NCBI GenBank assembly: GCA_963665265.2
Contig: OY762224.2
Location: 1,612,001 to 1,676,000, forward strand
Source of the DNA: CAXXHQ01 sp963665265
GTDB lineage: Bacteria; Planctomycetota; Planctomycetia; Pirellulales; Thermoguttaceae
Reading direction: 5' to 3'
DNA length: 64,000 bases
Of the stretch, positions 43,184 through 51,819 are shown piece after piece. The notes under the pieces are model-generated. The model was not told the origin of the DNA, ran no database searches, and saw only the letters and a program-made list of their open reading frames with translations. Made by a program: the position numbers and the translations under genes. Within the stretch, counting starts at the first letter, position 1. Each line of letters opens with the position of its first letter.

Positions 43184-43753
43184 ATGAAACGAATTCTGTA
43201 CGAAACGGCGAAACGATTAATCAGACGCGGCTCGACCGCCGTCGCCTTGATCGGTTGCTGCGTAGCCTCTTTCGTCGGAATTGGTTGCGCGACCTATCAA
43301 ATCGGCAATCAAACGCTTTACCCGGCCGAAATTCGCACGGTCTACGTTCCGATGTTCGAGTCGGTGAGCTTCCGTCGAAACTACGGCGAGCGGTTGACCG
43401 AGGCCGTGGTGAAGGAAATCGAGAAGAAGACGCCGTACAAGGTCGTTTCGGAAGGATCGGCCGATAGCGTTCTTGCGGGGAGAATCGTCGCCGAAAACAA
43501 GAGCGTGTTGTTTAATCTTCGCACGGGCGATCCTCGCGAGTTGCAAACGAATCTTAAGGTCGAAGTGAGTTGGACCGACAAACGCGGCAAGATGCTGCGA
43601 GAAGGACCGGTGGACGTGCCGGCCGAGTTGGTTAAAGTCGAAGCGGCGGCAAATCTAGTGCCCGAAGTAGGCCAGTCCGTTACGACGGCGCAGCAGGACG
43701 CCATCTGTAAACTGGCCGAACAAATCGTTTCGCTCATGGAACGACCGTGGTAG
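43184..43753 (+). CDS. LptE-like outer-membrane lipoprotein
   Basis: The 189-residue protein has a long basic N-terminus and a lipoprotein signal ending SFVGIGC. After the cysteine come YQIGNQTLYPAEIRTVYVPM, then FESVSFRRNYGERLTEAVVK, KEIEKKTPYKVV and SADSVLAGRIV, matching the LptE/RlpB-type family that plugs the LptD barrel in lipopolysaccharide export. LptD is not in the window. It lies 55 bp after the bamD-like gene. Whether this organism makes LPS cannot be read from the window. Confidence 0.85.
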   Translation: MKRILYETAKRLIRRGSTAVALIGCCVASFVGIGCATYQIGNQTLYPAEIRTVYVPMFESVSFRRNYGERLTEAVVKEIEKKTPYKVVSEGSADSVLAGRIVAENKSVLFNLRTGDPRELQTNLKVEVSWTDKRGKMLREGPVDVPAELVKVEAAANLVPEVGQSVTTAQQDAICKLAEQIVSLMERPW

Positions 43754-43890
43754 AATGGGAAGGCAAGGATGAAGGAAGAGGAATGAAGGATGAAAGTCGC
43801 GGAATCGCGGCGGACATCGTTTAATGCGTCCTGCCAATCCTCCGCATAAAATAATCTCCTAGCCTGACCTGAATTATCTTAACGTCCGCC

Positions 43891-44751
43891 ATGCTCGATT
43901 TCGGTTTTGATCTCCCGAAAAATATTACCGCGGCGTCGTCTTGGAAAATCGGCGCACGATCTCTTGCGCCGGGACGAATTCCGCTTCTGATGGGGATCGT
44001 CAACGTAACGCCCGACAGCTTTTCAGACGGAGGGCTGTTTTTTCAGCCGGATAGCGCCATCTCGCATGGTTTGCAACTCCTTGCCGATGGCGCGGATATT
44101 CTCGACGTAGGGGGGCAAAGCACTCGCCCCGGTTCCGATTCAATCGACGAGAAGGAAGAGTGGCGGCGGCTTGAGCCTGTCATTCGAGGATTGCGGGAGA
44201 GTACGTCGGCGCCGATCTCGATCGATACTTATTATCCTTCGGTGGCGGAGCGATCATTGGCGGCAGGGGCGGACGTCATTAACGACATCCGAGCGTTTCG
44301 CGATCCGGCGATGCTTCGGCTGGCGATCGAAAGCCGATGCGGACTGTGTGCGATGCACATGCTTGGCGAGCCGAAGACGATGCAAAACGCCCCGTACTAC
44401 GAAGACGTGACGGCCGAGGTCGGGCGTTTTTTGAAGGAACGCCGTGATTACTTGCTCTCGGCGGGCATAGAACCGGAACGAATCGCGCTCGATCCCGGCG
44501 TTGGATTCGGGAAGACGACGGTCCATAATCTCGACCTCCTAAAAAACGTGTGGCGCTATCACGAACTGGGGTGTCCGCTGCTCGTCGGGCACTCTCGAAA
44601 GCGGTTTTTAGGCGAAATTATCGGATCGGCCGAGGCGGACCGGCTCCCTGCCACGATCCAGGTTTCACTCTCTCTGGCTCGACAAAAAGTGCAGATTCTG
44701 CGGGTTCATGACGTGGGGGCAGTGCGGAATGCGCTACTCAGGGGGGCGTGA
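43891..44751 (+). CDS. folP: Dihydropteroate synthase
   Basis: The 286-residue TIM-barrel enzyme has MGIVNVTPDSFSDGG, the pterin-site DGADILDVGGQSTRPGS, PISIDTYYPSVAERSL, GADVINDIRAF, LCAMHMLGEPKTMQ, ALDPGVGFGKTTVHN and LVGHSRKRFLGE, the full DHPS signature set. It joins p-aminobenzoate to the pterin pyrophosphate in folate synthesis. No other folate gene is adjacent. The ribosome site is weak. Confidence 0.96.
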   Translation: MLDFGFDLPKNITAASSWKIGARSLAPGRIPLLMGIVNVTPDSFSDGGLFFQPDSAISHGLQLLADGADILDVGGQSTRPGSDSIDEKEEWRRLEPVIRGLRESTSAPISIDTYYPSVAERSLAAGADVINDIRAFRDPAMLRLAIESRCGLCAMHMLGEPKTMQNAPYYEDVTAEVGRFLKERRDYLLSAGIEPERIALDPGVGFGKTTVHNLDLLKNVWRYHELGCPLLVGHSRKRFLGEIIGSAEADRLPATIQVSLSLARQKVQILRVHDVGAVRNALLRGA

Positions 44752-44782
44752 ACTAGGCTCGGGAAGTTGCGGTCGACGGCGG

Positions 44783-44811
44783 TTTTTCGAGGCCTCTAAA
44801 TGACCTATAAT
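44783..44811 (+). promoter_or_regulatory. Possible promoter for proA
   Basis: A perfect TATAAT (44806) lies 17 bp after a weak TTTTTC. The leader would be about 125 nt. Confidence 0.35.
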
Positions 44812-44940
44812 TAAGGCGTTGCGGCGTTTCTTGTCCGACGCCAAAACGGCGAATCGCCATTGACTCGCCCGGCCTGTTTAGAGATACTTCCCCCCGCGAT
44901 AAATCCGTGAGAAGGGTTATCGCCATAATTGAAACGACGG

Positions 44941-46221
44941 ATGCACATGAGCGAAGGCGAACGGAACGAACTTCACGAGTATTGTTTGGACGTTGCGCAA
45001 TGCGCGCAACGTGCGGCGGAGGAGCTTGCGCAAGTTCCCGGCTCGCAGAAGAACGATTGGCTCCGTCGTAGCGCGAAGCTGCTGGTCGAACGTTCGATGG
45101 CGTTGGTCGAAGCGAATCGCAAAGATTTGAACAAGGCCGACGACTACGGACTGAGCGAAGCGGCGATCGATCGTTTGCGATTGACGCCGGAGCGGATCGC
45201 CGCGATGGCCAAGGCGATGACCGAAGTGGCCGAATTGCCGGAACCGATCGGACGCGTGATTTCCTCGACGGTTCGACCGAACGGCTTGGACGTGCAAAAG
45301 ATTCGCGTTCCGCTGGGCGTGATATTTTTCATTTACGAATCGCGGCCGAACGTGACGGCCGACGCGGCTTCGCTTTGCGTGAAGTCGGGCAACGCGGTGA
45401 TTTTGCGAGGCGGCAAAGAGGCGACGCATTCCAATCGAGCGATTGCCGAAGTTTTGGCCGAGGCGGCCGCCGACGCCAAGCTGCCCGCCAACGTCGTGCA
45501 ATTAGTCGAGACGACCGATCGCGAAGCGGTGGGATATTTTTTGCGGATGCCCGAGTACATAACCGTTTGCATTCCGCGCGGCGGCGAAAGTTTAATTCGA
45601 CGCGTGACGGAAGAGGCGCGAATGCCGGTGATTAAGCATTTCGCCGGTAACTGCCACGTTTATTTGGACGCCTCGGCCGACGCCGAATTAGCCGAGAAGA
45701 TTACGGTCAACGCGAAGTGCCAGCGAATGGGCGTTTGCAACGCGGCCGAATCGCTTGTCGTTCATAAGGACGTCGCCGAAAGTTTGCTGCCGCGAGTCGG
45801 CAAGGCGCTGATCGCCAAGGGAATTGAATTGCGAGGCGACGAGCGATCGCAAGCGATACTTCCTGAGATTAAAGCGGCCACGGAAGAAGATTATTTTGCC
45901 GAGTTTTTAGGACCGATTATGTCGGTCGTCGTCGTCGACGACATCGAGTCGGCGATTCGACATATCAACAAATACAGCTCCAAGCATACCGAAGCGATCG
46001 TAACGCGGGATTTGAATGCGGCGCGAAAGTTCGCGGCGGCGATCGACAGTTCCGCGGTGATGATCAACGCGAGCACGCGGTTTAACGATGGCGGCGAGTT
46101 CGGCTTGGGCGCCGAGATCGGCATCAGCACCGATAAGCTCCACGCCCGCGGACCGTGCGGCTTGGAAGAGATGACGAGCTACAAGTACGTGGTGTACGGG
46201 GAAGGGCAAGTAAGAGGTTAA
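44941..46221 (+). CDS. proA: Gamma-glutamyl phosphate reductase
   Basis: The 426-residue enzyme has the aldehyde-dehydrogenase fold of ProA: IRVPLGVIFFIYESRPNVT, NAVILRGGKEATHSN, and the catalytic cysteine block AKCQRMGVCNAAESLVVH; HTEAIVTRD, FNDGGEFGLGAEIGIST and ARGPCGLEEMTSYKYVV follow. It reduces gamma-glutamyl phosphate to the semialdehyde in proline synthesis. ATG 44941 and ATG 44947 are both possible starts; TTG 44929 is less likely. proB is not adjacent. Confidence 0.96.
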   Translation: MHMSEGERNELHEYCLDVAQCAQRAAEELAQVPGSQKNDWLRRSAKLLVERSMALVEANRKDLNKADDYGLSEAAIDRLRLTPERIAAMAKAMTEVAELPEPIGRVISSTVRPNGLDVQKIRVPLGVIFFIYESRPNVTADAASLCVKSGNAVILRGGKEATHSNRAIAEVLAEAAADAKLPANVVQLVETTDREAVGYFLRMPEYITVCIPRGGESLIRRVTEEARMPVIKHFAGNCHVYLDASADAELAEKITVNAKCQRMGVCNAAESLVVHKDVAESLLPRVGKALIAKGIELRGDERSQAILPEIKAATEEDYFAEFLGPIMSVVVVDDIESAIRHINKYSSKHTEAIVTRDLNAARKFAAAIDSSAVMINASTRFNDGGEFGLGAEIGISTDKLHARGPCGLEEMTSYKYVVYGEGQVRG

Positions 46222-46284
46222 TCGATATGGCTGCGATCCCCTTCGGTTCGCGGCGAAACGTAATGTGAGACGAGGGTCGAGGAT

Positions 46285-47325
46285 ATGGGCGGAGACGTAC
46301 TCAGCCAAACGGAAGTAGAAAGCCTGCTAAGCGCCATGGCGACGGGCGGGCAACAGACCGCGGCGGTCGCCGCGCCGCCTCCACCTCCGCCGAGCGCGAG
46401 TTTTTCCGCTCCCAAATCCCGCGAAAAGATCACTCCTTACGACTTCAAACGCCCCGAACGCGTCGGTAAAGAGCAGATGCGGGCGTTGCAGACCCTCCAT
46501 GAAGGGTTCGGCCGCAACTTCGGCGCCGCGTTGTCCGCCCTTCTGCGAAGCATCGTCGAAGTGAAGCTGACGAGCGTCGATCAATTGACGTACAGCGAAT
46601 TCGTCTTTAGTTTGGAAAATCCGACCTGCTTCAATTTGTTGAAGGCCGAGCCGCTCGAAGGTAATTTGATTCTCGACATTAATCCTTCGATTTTGTATCC
46701 GATCATCGATCGTCTCCTGGGCGGCGGAAGGGAAGCGGGACCGTTGGCTCGACGTCCCTTGACCGAAATCGAGTTGCGCTTGGTTTCCCGAATCACCGGC
46801 CTGTTCTTGCATGAACTTCGGCATGCCTGGGAAAACGTGCTCGATTTGAATTTGGAAGTCGTGCAAGTCGAGAGCAATCCGCAATTGGTGCAGATCGTTC
46901 CGCCTAACGAAGTCGTCGTGCTCATTAGCTTCGAGCTGACGATCGGCGATTTGCGCGGAATGATGAACCTTTGCATTCCCTACAACTCGATCGAGCGAAT
47001 CGGCGGCAAGTTGTCGGCGAATAGCTGGATCGCGTACGGAAAACGTCAATCGACTCCGGAGAGCATCGAGCAGATCTCAAAGGCCGTTTGCACGTCGCTC
47101 GTCGAACTGCGGATTCGACTAGCTCAATCGCACATCGGAACCGGCGAACTCGTCGGCCTGCGCGTGGGCGACATCATTACGACCGAGAAGGACGTTGCAA
47201 GTCCGCTCATCGTTTCCGTCGAGGGTATTCCGAAATTTTTCGCCAAGCCCGGCAGCTTCAAAGGGCATAAGGCGATTCTTATTCAAGACTCGATCAAAAC
47301 CCCGTCCGACGCTCTCGGTATGTAG
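46285..47325 (+). CDS. fliM: Flagellar motor switch protein FliM
   Basis: The 346-residue protein has the CheY-P-binding N-terminal helix LSQTEVESLLSAM, a Pro-rich linker (PPPPPP, about residues 31-36), the central domain with YDFKRPERVGKEQMRALQTL, SLENPTCFNLL, GREAGPLARRPLTEIE, and a C-terminal SpoA/FliN-like domain (LVGLRVGDIITTEKDV, GIPKFFAKPGSFKGHKAI). GAGGAT precedes the ATG. It forms the C-ring and sets rotation direction. Unlike most genomes it stands alone, without fliN or fliL next to it. Confidence 0.96.
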   Translation: MGGDVLSQTEVESLLSAMATGGQQTAAVAAPPPPPPSASFSAPKSREKITPYDFKRPERVGKEQMRALQTLHEGFGRNFGAALSALLRSIVEVKLTSVDQLTYSEFVFSLENPTCFNLLKAEPLEGNLILDINPSILYPIIDRLLGGGREAGPLARRPLTEIELRLVSRITGLFLHELRHAWENVLDLNLEVVQVESNPQLVQIVPPNEVVVLISFELTIGDLRGMMNLCIPYNSIERIGGKLSANSWIAYGKRQSTPESIEQISKAVCTSLVELRIRLAQSHIGTGELVGLRVGDIITTEKDVASPLIVSVEGIPKFFAKPGSFKGHKAILIQDSIKTPSDALGM

Positions 47326-47367
47326 CGAGCTTCGGCATGCCTAGCAGGTTTTTTCTCTCCTCACGGT

Positions 47368-50289
47368 TTAATCCAGCGTGACGGGGGTGTAGGGAGCGAG
47401 GCGGAGTCTCATACCGTTGATTCGAACGCGGGCAGTTTGGTCCGTTTCGATTGCCGTCACGTTGCCGTGTTTAAGTTGCAGAATGAACGAGCAGTTTCGA
47501 TCGAAGGTCACGTCGTTCATGCCGTCGCCGTCGAGATCGATCGCCGAGCCGAACCCGCCTGCCGAAGTGCGGCCGACGTAGAGCGTTCCTTGAACGCGGC
47601 CGAGAACGCTAGAAAAATCTTGGCCTTCGCGTTTGAAACTGTCGTTGACCGCTTCCGCAGTCGGATCGCCGGCGTTGCGCGGATAGACGAACGTTTCCAC
47701 CGTCTCGCGCCGGGAGTCGGTGACGCGAACGGGTCGGAAATCGCCGTATCCGCCGCGAACGGCGGGCGCCGACGCGTCGAGTTCATGCGTCGCTTTAAGA
47801 GCGATAAAGTTTTCTTGGTCAGGCTCCGAGGCGGAATGAGCGGCTGGATAAACGCGCAATTCGTCGATCACGACCTCTTTAGCCTTCTCGTCCGAGACGG
47901 GAATGGATTCAAGGCGAACCGAATTATTCGCGCCGGCGACAAGCGTGACGGGAACGTAGAGTTGATGCCGATCGTCGGCGGAAAGCGTGCTAAGGAAAAC
48001 GAGATCAGGTTGCACGACGCCGTTGACGATCAGCTTCATGCGTCGAACGGCTTTGGCGTTTCCTGCCAACGCGTAGCTAAACCCGACGGCGGTCGAGCCC
48101 CCTTCGCCGCCTTCCACGCCGGTCCATTCAGACGCGTCGCCGGAATGCTGCGCCTGCTTGGCCTGCAAAACGATTGGTTTGCCGTTCATCGACGGATACG
48201 ACGTCGAGGCGATTCGCGAAGAGACGGTTTTGTTCATCACCGTTCGCCCGTCGAATTCAAATACGGGCCAGATGACGCCGAACTGCTCGGCGGTTTTTGC
48301 GTCGGACTCGCAGGCGGTATCGACCAGGACGCCGTCCGGAGTGAGCGTCATCTGCATTTTAAACGTCGGGCCGGTTCTGCCGGGGGCCGGCTCAACCGTG
48401 AAAGTGCCGCGCACGAGAAGCGGATGAACGAATTCGGTATGGAAATTACCGATGAAACGTTTCGGATCAAGGCAGACGCGATTCCATTTGCCGTTAAGGA
48501 AGTAGACCGGCGAAAAACTGACGCCGTCGTCGAACTCGGGATTAGCGTGGCCGCCGGCGGGGCCAAGCCGGGAGTCAAAGCCCGTGCGACTGAATCGAGT
48601 GATTCCGAACGCATGCCATTGAACGGATCCGTAAGCGTCGGTTTCGCCTCGCGTGCAAATTTGAGCCTGCATTCCGCCTGCGTCGGCGAACACGTTGCTA
48701 AAGGATGGATCGAGTTGGACGACGTAACCGCCTATTTCGCATGGCGCCGGTCGCTCGGCGATTTCCGTTTTTTGACCCTGCAGAGCCTCCATGAGGCTGG
48801 AGATCGTGAAGCAACCGTAATTCGTCAAACCGCTCCACGAGGCGTAGCGATTCTTCAGTCCGCTGTTAAACTGATTTTTTGTGATCGAGAACAGACCGCT
48901 CTCTTGTTGGAATCGGGCATGGCTTTGCATGAGCAATTGGGCGGCGTGTCGGAACTGACCGGCAAGCCGGAGATCGCCTTCGGAGGCCGAAATTTCGGCC
49001 ATGCGCTCGAATCCGGCCGCATAGATCGCGTCGTTCCAAATGTGCTCGCCGGTTCGGCCGCCGGCGGGAGCTTCCCCGGATCCGCCCATCAGAAACATGG
49101 CCGATGAGAGGGTATGTTTGAGTACGTCGCGCATTTCTTCGGCCGAAGGACCGTCGTATCCGTCCTCGAGCATGTTGATTAGATTCGCGGTCGTCGCTCC
49201 GTTATAGGCGAAGGTTTCGGGATCGGCTCCGTGATCGTGGTACATGAAGAAGAAAGGATCAAGGCCGTAAACGTCGCGGTCTTCCAGAAAACGATTGCGT
49301 TGTCGCCCTTCCGCTTTGTCCTTCCAACAGGCTTCGATCCAGTCGACGCCGTCGGAAATGTAACCGTCTTTCTGACGAAGCCATTCTCCCTCCATGGCGA
49401 AAGTGCGCCAGTTTTGGCGGACGGTCATGTTCATGAAGGATTTGCGGTCGGCGGCGAGGCGTTTTTTCCAGGTGGCGAGCCGTTCGTCGGTAATTTCCTT
49501 CGGATATTTCTCTTTCAGCAGTTCAAAACGTCGCAGGGCTTTGACCATCGGTGCGGCGAAAAACTCGCCGTGCCAGTCGTTGGCCTTGCCGAGCGAGATA
49601 TCGAGCGTGGTGCGATCAAGAGCGCGAGCTCCCTGCTCGACGAGATCGCTCGCGCGTCCTTCCTCGAGTAAAGACGCGACGACGTACGCGAAATGCGGCG
49701 TCGCGTATTGAACTTCCTTATGCGCGTAAGGATCGATGATCGCGCCGTTCTTTACGTCCTTCGGATCTTTGGCGTTCCAGTATTGGAGTTTGGCCAAGGC
49801 GTGAATCGCTTTGTCGATCTGATCCAGTTGCACGCTCTTCGGCGAGGCGATCGGCGTCCAAGGGCGAGCGGTGAGATGAAAGCGAGTTTCCGGCAAATAG
49901 TCCGGTTGGCTCGATTCGACGACGCCGGGCGTCTTTGTGTCGGCGAAGTTTTCGGCCTTGCTTTGCGCCGCCCTAATTTTAGCTTTGGCCGCCTGTTTTT
50001 CCTTGTCGGCCTTTGATAGCTTATTCCCAGGCCTTGGTTGCTTATCTTTATCCGAGCTCTTCTTTTCGTCGGAGGATTTTGACTGCTTCTCCGTCGGCTT
50101 TTTCTCGCCGGTCGTTTTTTTGTCGTCGACCGGTCGAGCTGACTCTTCGGTAGACGCGGAAGGCTTGCTTGTCGGCGCCGATGGCTTGTCGGCGTCGGCG
50201 CGGACTACCGAGATGAGCGACGAGAAGGCAAGAACGAAAGAAAACAGGCGAATTCTTCGAGTGATGTTCAAAGTGCGAAGCAGTATCAT
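47368..50289 (-). CDS. Large secreted protein, possibly a polysaccharide-degrading enzyme
   Basis: The 973-residue protein has a signal peptide (RLFSFVLAFSSLISVVRA), then a Lys/Ser/Asp/Glu-rich low-complexity linker (about 33-115). Residues about 150-560 are helical with paired-helix character (PHFAYVVASLLEEGRASDLV, HGEFFAAPMVKAL, NWRTFAMEGEWLR, DPFFFMYHDHGADPETFAYN, HIWNDAIYAAGFERM), recalling an (alpha/alpha)6 toroid. The rest is beta-rich (VQWHAFGITRFSRTGFDSRL), with a late region like a carbohydrate-binding or sugar-lyase sandwich and DLDGDGMNDVTFD, a calcium-loop-like motif. The fold guess suggests a polysaccharide lyase or glycoside hydrolase, but no catalytic set is certain. It is convergent with fliM. 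Confidence 0.7.
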   Translation of the reverse strand: MILLRTLNITRRIRLFSFVLAFSSLISVVRADADKPSAPTSKPSASTEESARPVDDKKTTGEKKPTEKQSKSSDEKKSSDKDKQPRPGNKLSKADKEKQAAKAKIRAAQSKAENFADTKTPGVVESSQPDYLPETRFHLTARPWTPIASPKSVQLDQIDKAIHALAKLQYWNAKDPKDVKNGAIIDPYAHKEVQYATPHFAYVVASLLEEGRASDLVEQGARALDRTTLDISLGKANDWHGEFFAAPMVKALRRFELLKEKYPKEITDERLATWKKRLAADRKSFMNMTVRQNWRTFAMEGEWLRQKDGYISDGVDWIEACWKDKAEGRQRNRFLEDRDVYGLDPFFFMYHDHGADPETFAYNGATTANLINMLEDGYDGPSAEEMRDVLKHTLSSAMFLMGGSGEAPAGGRTGEHIWNDAIYAAGFERMAEISASEGDLRLAGQFRHAAQLLMQSHARFQQESGLFSITKNQFNSGLKNRYASWSGLTNYGCFTISSLMEALQGQKTEIAERPAPCEIGGYVVQLDPSFSNVFADAGGMQAQICTRGETDAYGSVQWHAFGITRFSRTGFDSRLGPAGGHANPEFDDGVSFSPVYFLNGKWNRVCLDPKRFIGNFHTEFVHPLLVRGTFTVEPAPGRTGPTFKMQMTLTPDGVLVDTACESDAKTAEQFGVIWPVFEFDGRTVMNKTVSSRIASTSYPSMNGKPIVLQAKQAQHSGDASEWTGVEGGEGGSTAVGFSYALAGNAKAVRRMKLIVNGVVQPDLVFLSTLSADDRHQLYVPVTLVAGANNSVRLESIPVSDEKAKEVVIDELRVYPAAHSASEPDQENFIALKATHELDASAPAVRGGYGDFRPVRVTDSRRETVETFVYPRNAGDPTAEAVNDSFKREGQDFSSVLGRVQGTLYVGRTSAGGFGSAIDLDGDGMNDVTFDRNCSFILQLKHGNVTAIETDQTARVRINGMRLRLAPYTPVTLD

Positions 50290-50453
50290 GGGAAGTTTAT
50301 CTGAGCGGGAATTTTTGGGAGAGAGTTTGAGTCTCTCGTCTGGAGGGAAGGGGGGATGGCGACGACGCCGTCGCAGGCGAGTTGCGTCACGCCCGAATTG
50401 TTAGGGAAAGGCGTTCAAAGGCGGGGCGATTCCCTATGTGTTCTTCCTTAGTC

Positions 50454-50462
50454 TGTTATAAT
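50454..50462 (+). promoter_or_regulatory. Extended -10 promoter of the ZnuA-like gene
   Basis: TGTTATAAT gives a perfect -10 with the TG extension, 43 bp before the start codon. No good -35 box is present, as is acceptable for extended -10 promoters. Confidence 0.45.
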
Positions 50463-50505
50463 TCGAGGACGGTGATTTTACTATTTCGGGTTTGATGGCG
50501 GTCGC

Positions 50506-51414
50506 ATGAAAATACTATTCGCCGGCTTGGCGGTTATTTTATCCAGCTTAATAGTAATTAATTCTCCGGGGCGAGCGGAGGAGCCGCTCCTCGTCTTTGC
50601 CGGAATACCTCCAATGGGCTTTTTAGCTGAGCAGATTGGCGGGGATGCCGTTCGTACGGAAGTTCTTCTCCGGCCTGGCGCCGATCCGCATAGCTTTGAG
50701 CCGACTCCGAGACAAGTTAGGCAATTAGCCCAGGCGAGTCTCTTTCTGAAGGCGGGAATGCCGTTTGAAGAGCAATTGATTAAAAAAATTCGGGCGACGA
50801 AAACGCAGCTTTTCATCGTGGACGTGTCGGCGGGAATAAAAAAGTTGCCGGTCGATCCGAGTCATTGTAGCGACGCTTCACACAAGCACGGTGAAGAGGA
50901 ACTGCCGGAGGATGAGCAGGACTCGCATGTATGGCTTTCGCCGAAGCTGCTGAAGTTGCAGGCGAAGAACGTCTTCGAGGCGTTCTCTAAGGCCTCTCCG
51001 CAACGACAAGAGGCCTTTCGGCGGAATTATGAAAAACTAGCCGAGCGGATTGATAAGCTCGATGCGGAGATTACAGAACGTTTGAAGCCATATGCGGGCC
51101 GAGGTTTTTTGGTGTTCCACCCCGCGTTCGCCTATTTCGCCGATTGCTACGGGTTAAGGCAGGTTGCGGTTGAGGCAGGGGGCAAACAGCCGACTGCCCG
51201 ACAGTTGAGGGAATTGACCGCTTTGGCGAAGAAGGAGAACTTGCGAGTTCTCTTTGTCCAGCCGCAATTCGATCCTAGCACGGCAAACAAGTTTGCCGGG
51301 GCGATCCAAGGTCGAGTTGAGCCGCTTGACGATCTTGCGCCAAACGTCTTAGAAAATTTGGGGCGAATGGCGGGGACAATCGCCGAGTCCTATCAGCCGG
51401 CGAGCGGAAATTAG
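50506..51414 (+). CDS. Zinc/manganese-type ABC transporter substrate-binding protein
   Basis: The 302-residue protein has a signal peptide (LFAGLAVILSSLIVINSPGRA) and the cluster A-I binding-protein pattern: IPPMGFLAEQIGGD, GADPHSFEPTPRQVRQL with the first metal His, a His/Asp/Glu-rich loop (HCSDASHKHGEEELPEDEQD) followed by SHVWLSPKLL, FLVFHPAFAYFADCYGL with the third His, and VQPQFDPSTANKFA. It should capture Zn or Mn in the periplasm. No ATPase or permease gene is adjacent, so its transporter must be encoded elsewhere. Confidence 0.9.
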   Translation: MKILFAGLAVILSSLIVINSPGRAEEPLLVFAGIPPMGFLAEQIGGDAVRTEVLLRPGADPHSFEPTPRQVRQLAQASLFLKAGMPFEEQLIKKIRATKTQLFIVDVSAGIKKLPVDPSHCSDASHKHGEEELPEDEQDSHVWLSPKLLKLQAKNVFEAFSKASPQRQEAFRRNYEKLAERIDKLDAEITERLKPYAGRGFLVFHPAFAYFADCYGLRQVAVEAGGKQPTARQLRELTALAKKENLRVLFVQPQFDPSTANKFAGAIQGRVEPLDDLAPNVLENLGRMAGTIAESYQPASGN

Positions 51415-51543
51415 CCGGTTTTTCTGCGGACATTTTGCTTGCCACGCCACCGATTCTCCTCACGCGGTAGGCGAGTATTTATGACGTGTTAATCTGGGTT
51501 GTCTTTTTCTGTAACGCGAATTCTGCTTTTTGCGGAATTTGTA

Positions 51544-51571
51544 GAAAGTTTTCCGTGCGTAGGGCCGATAA
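51544..51571 (+). promoter_or_regulatory. Sigma28 (FliA)-like promoter upstream of the TolC-like gene
   Basis: GAAAGTTT (7 of 8 to TAAAGTTT) is followed after 12 bp by GCCGATAA, a perfect match to the flagellar sigma -10 element; the consensus spacer is 11. It lies 249 bp before the TolC-like start. The 405-bp gap 51415-51819 holds no other clear feature. A chance match is possible. Confidence 0.35.
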
Positions 51572-51819
51572 ACAGTTTGCCAATTACTCTGTTTGGACTT
51601 CTAGCCACGGCTGGAGGACCGACGGAACTGTCAGGGGGGACTTGTTTTACAAGACCTGATAAGTGGCGGCGGAACGGAAAACGGCGACTAAAGCCAATTC
51701 CTGGAAGCCCCTAATACGGAGGGCGATTTGCGGCGTTCGGCGGCTTTTGAGCTGCGGACGAGACCGAGGGAAACCTTGGATTCGCAAACCGACCCCCAAC
51801 CGTAAGGAATGCAAAACCT

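Noticed and set aside
47437..49107. A 556-codon open frame opposite the large secreted protein
   Set aside because: GC-rich codon bias leaves the complementary frame free of stops. It has no ribosome site or recognisable domain, while the - strand protein has a signal peptide and coherent composition.
50454..50476. Zur-box-like half-site TGTTATA at the ZnuA-like promoter
   Set aside because: The second inverted half is missing, and the bases are explained by an extended -10 box.
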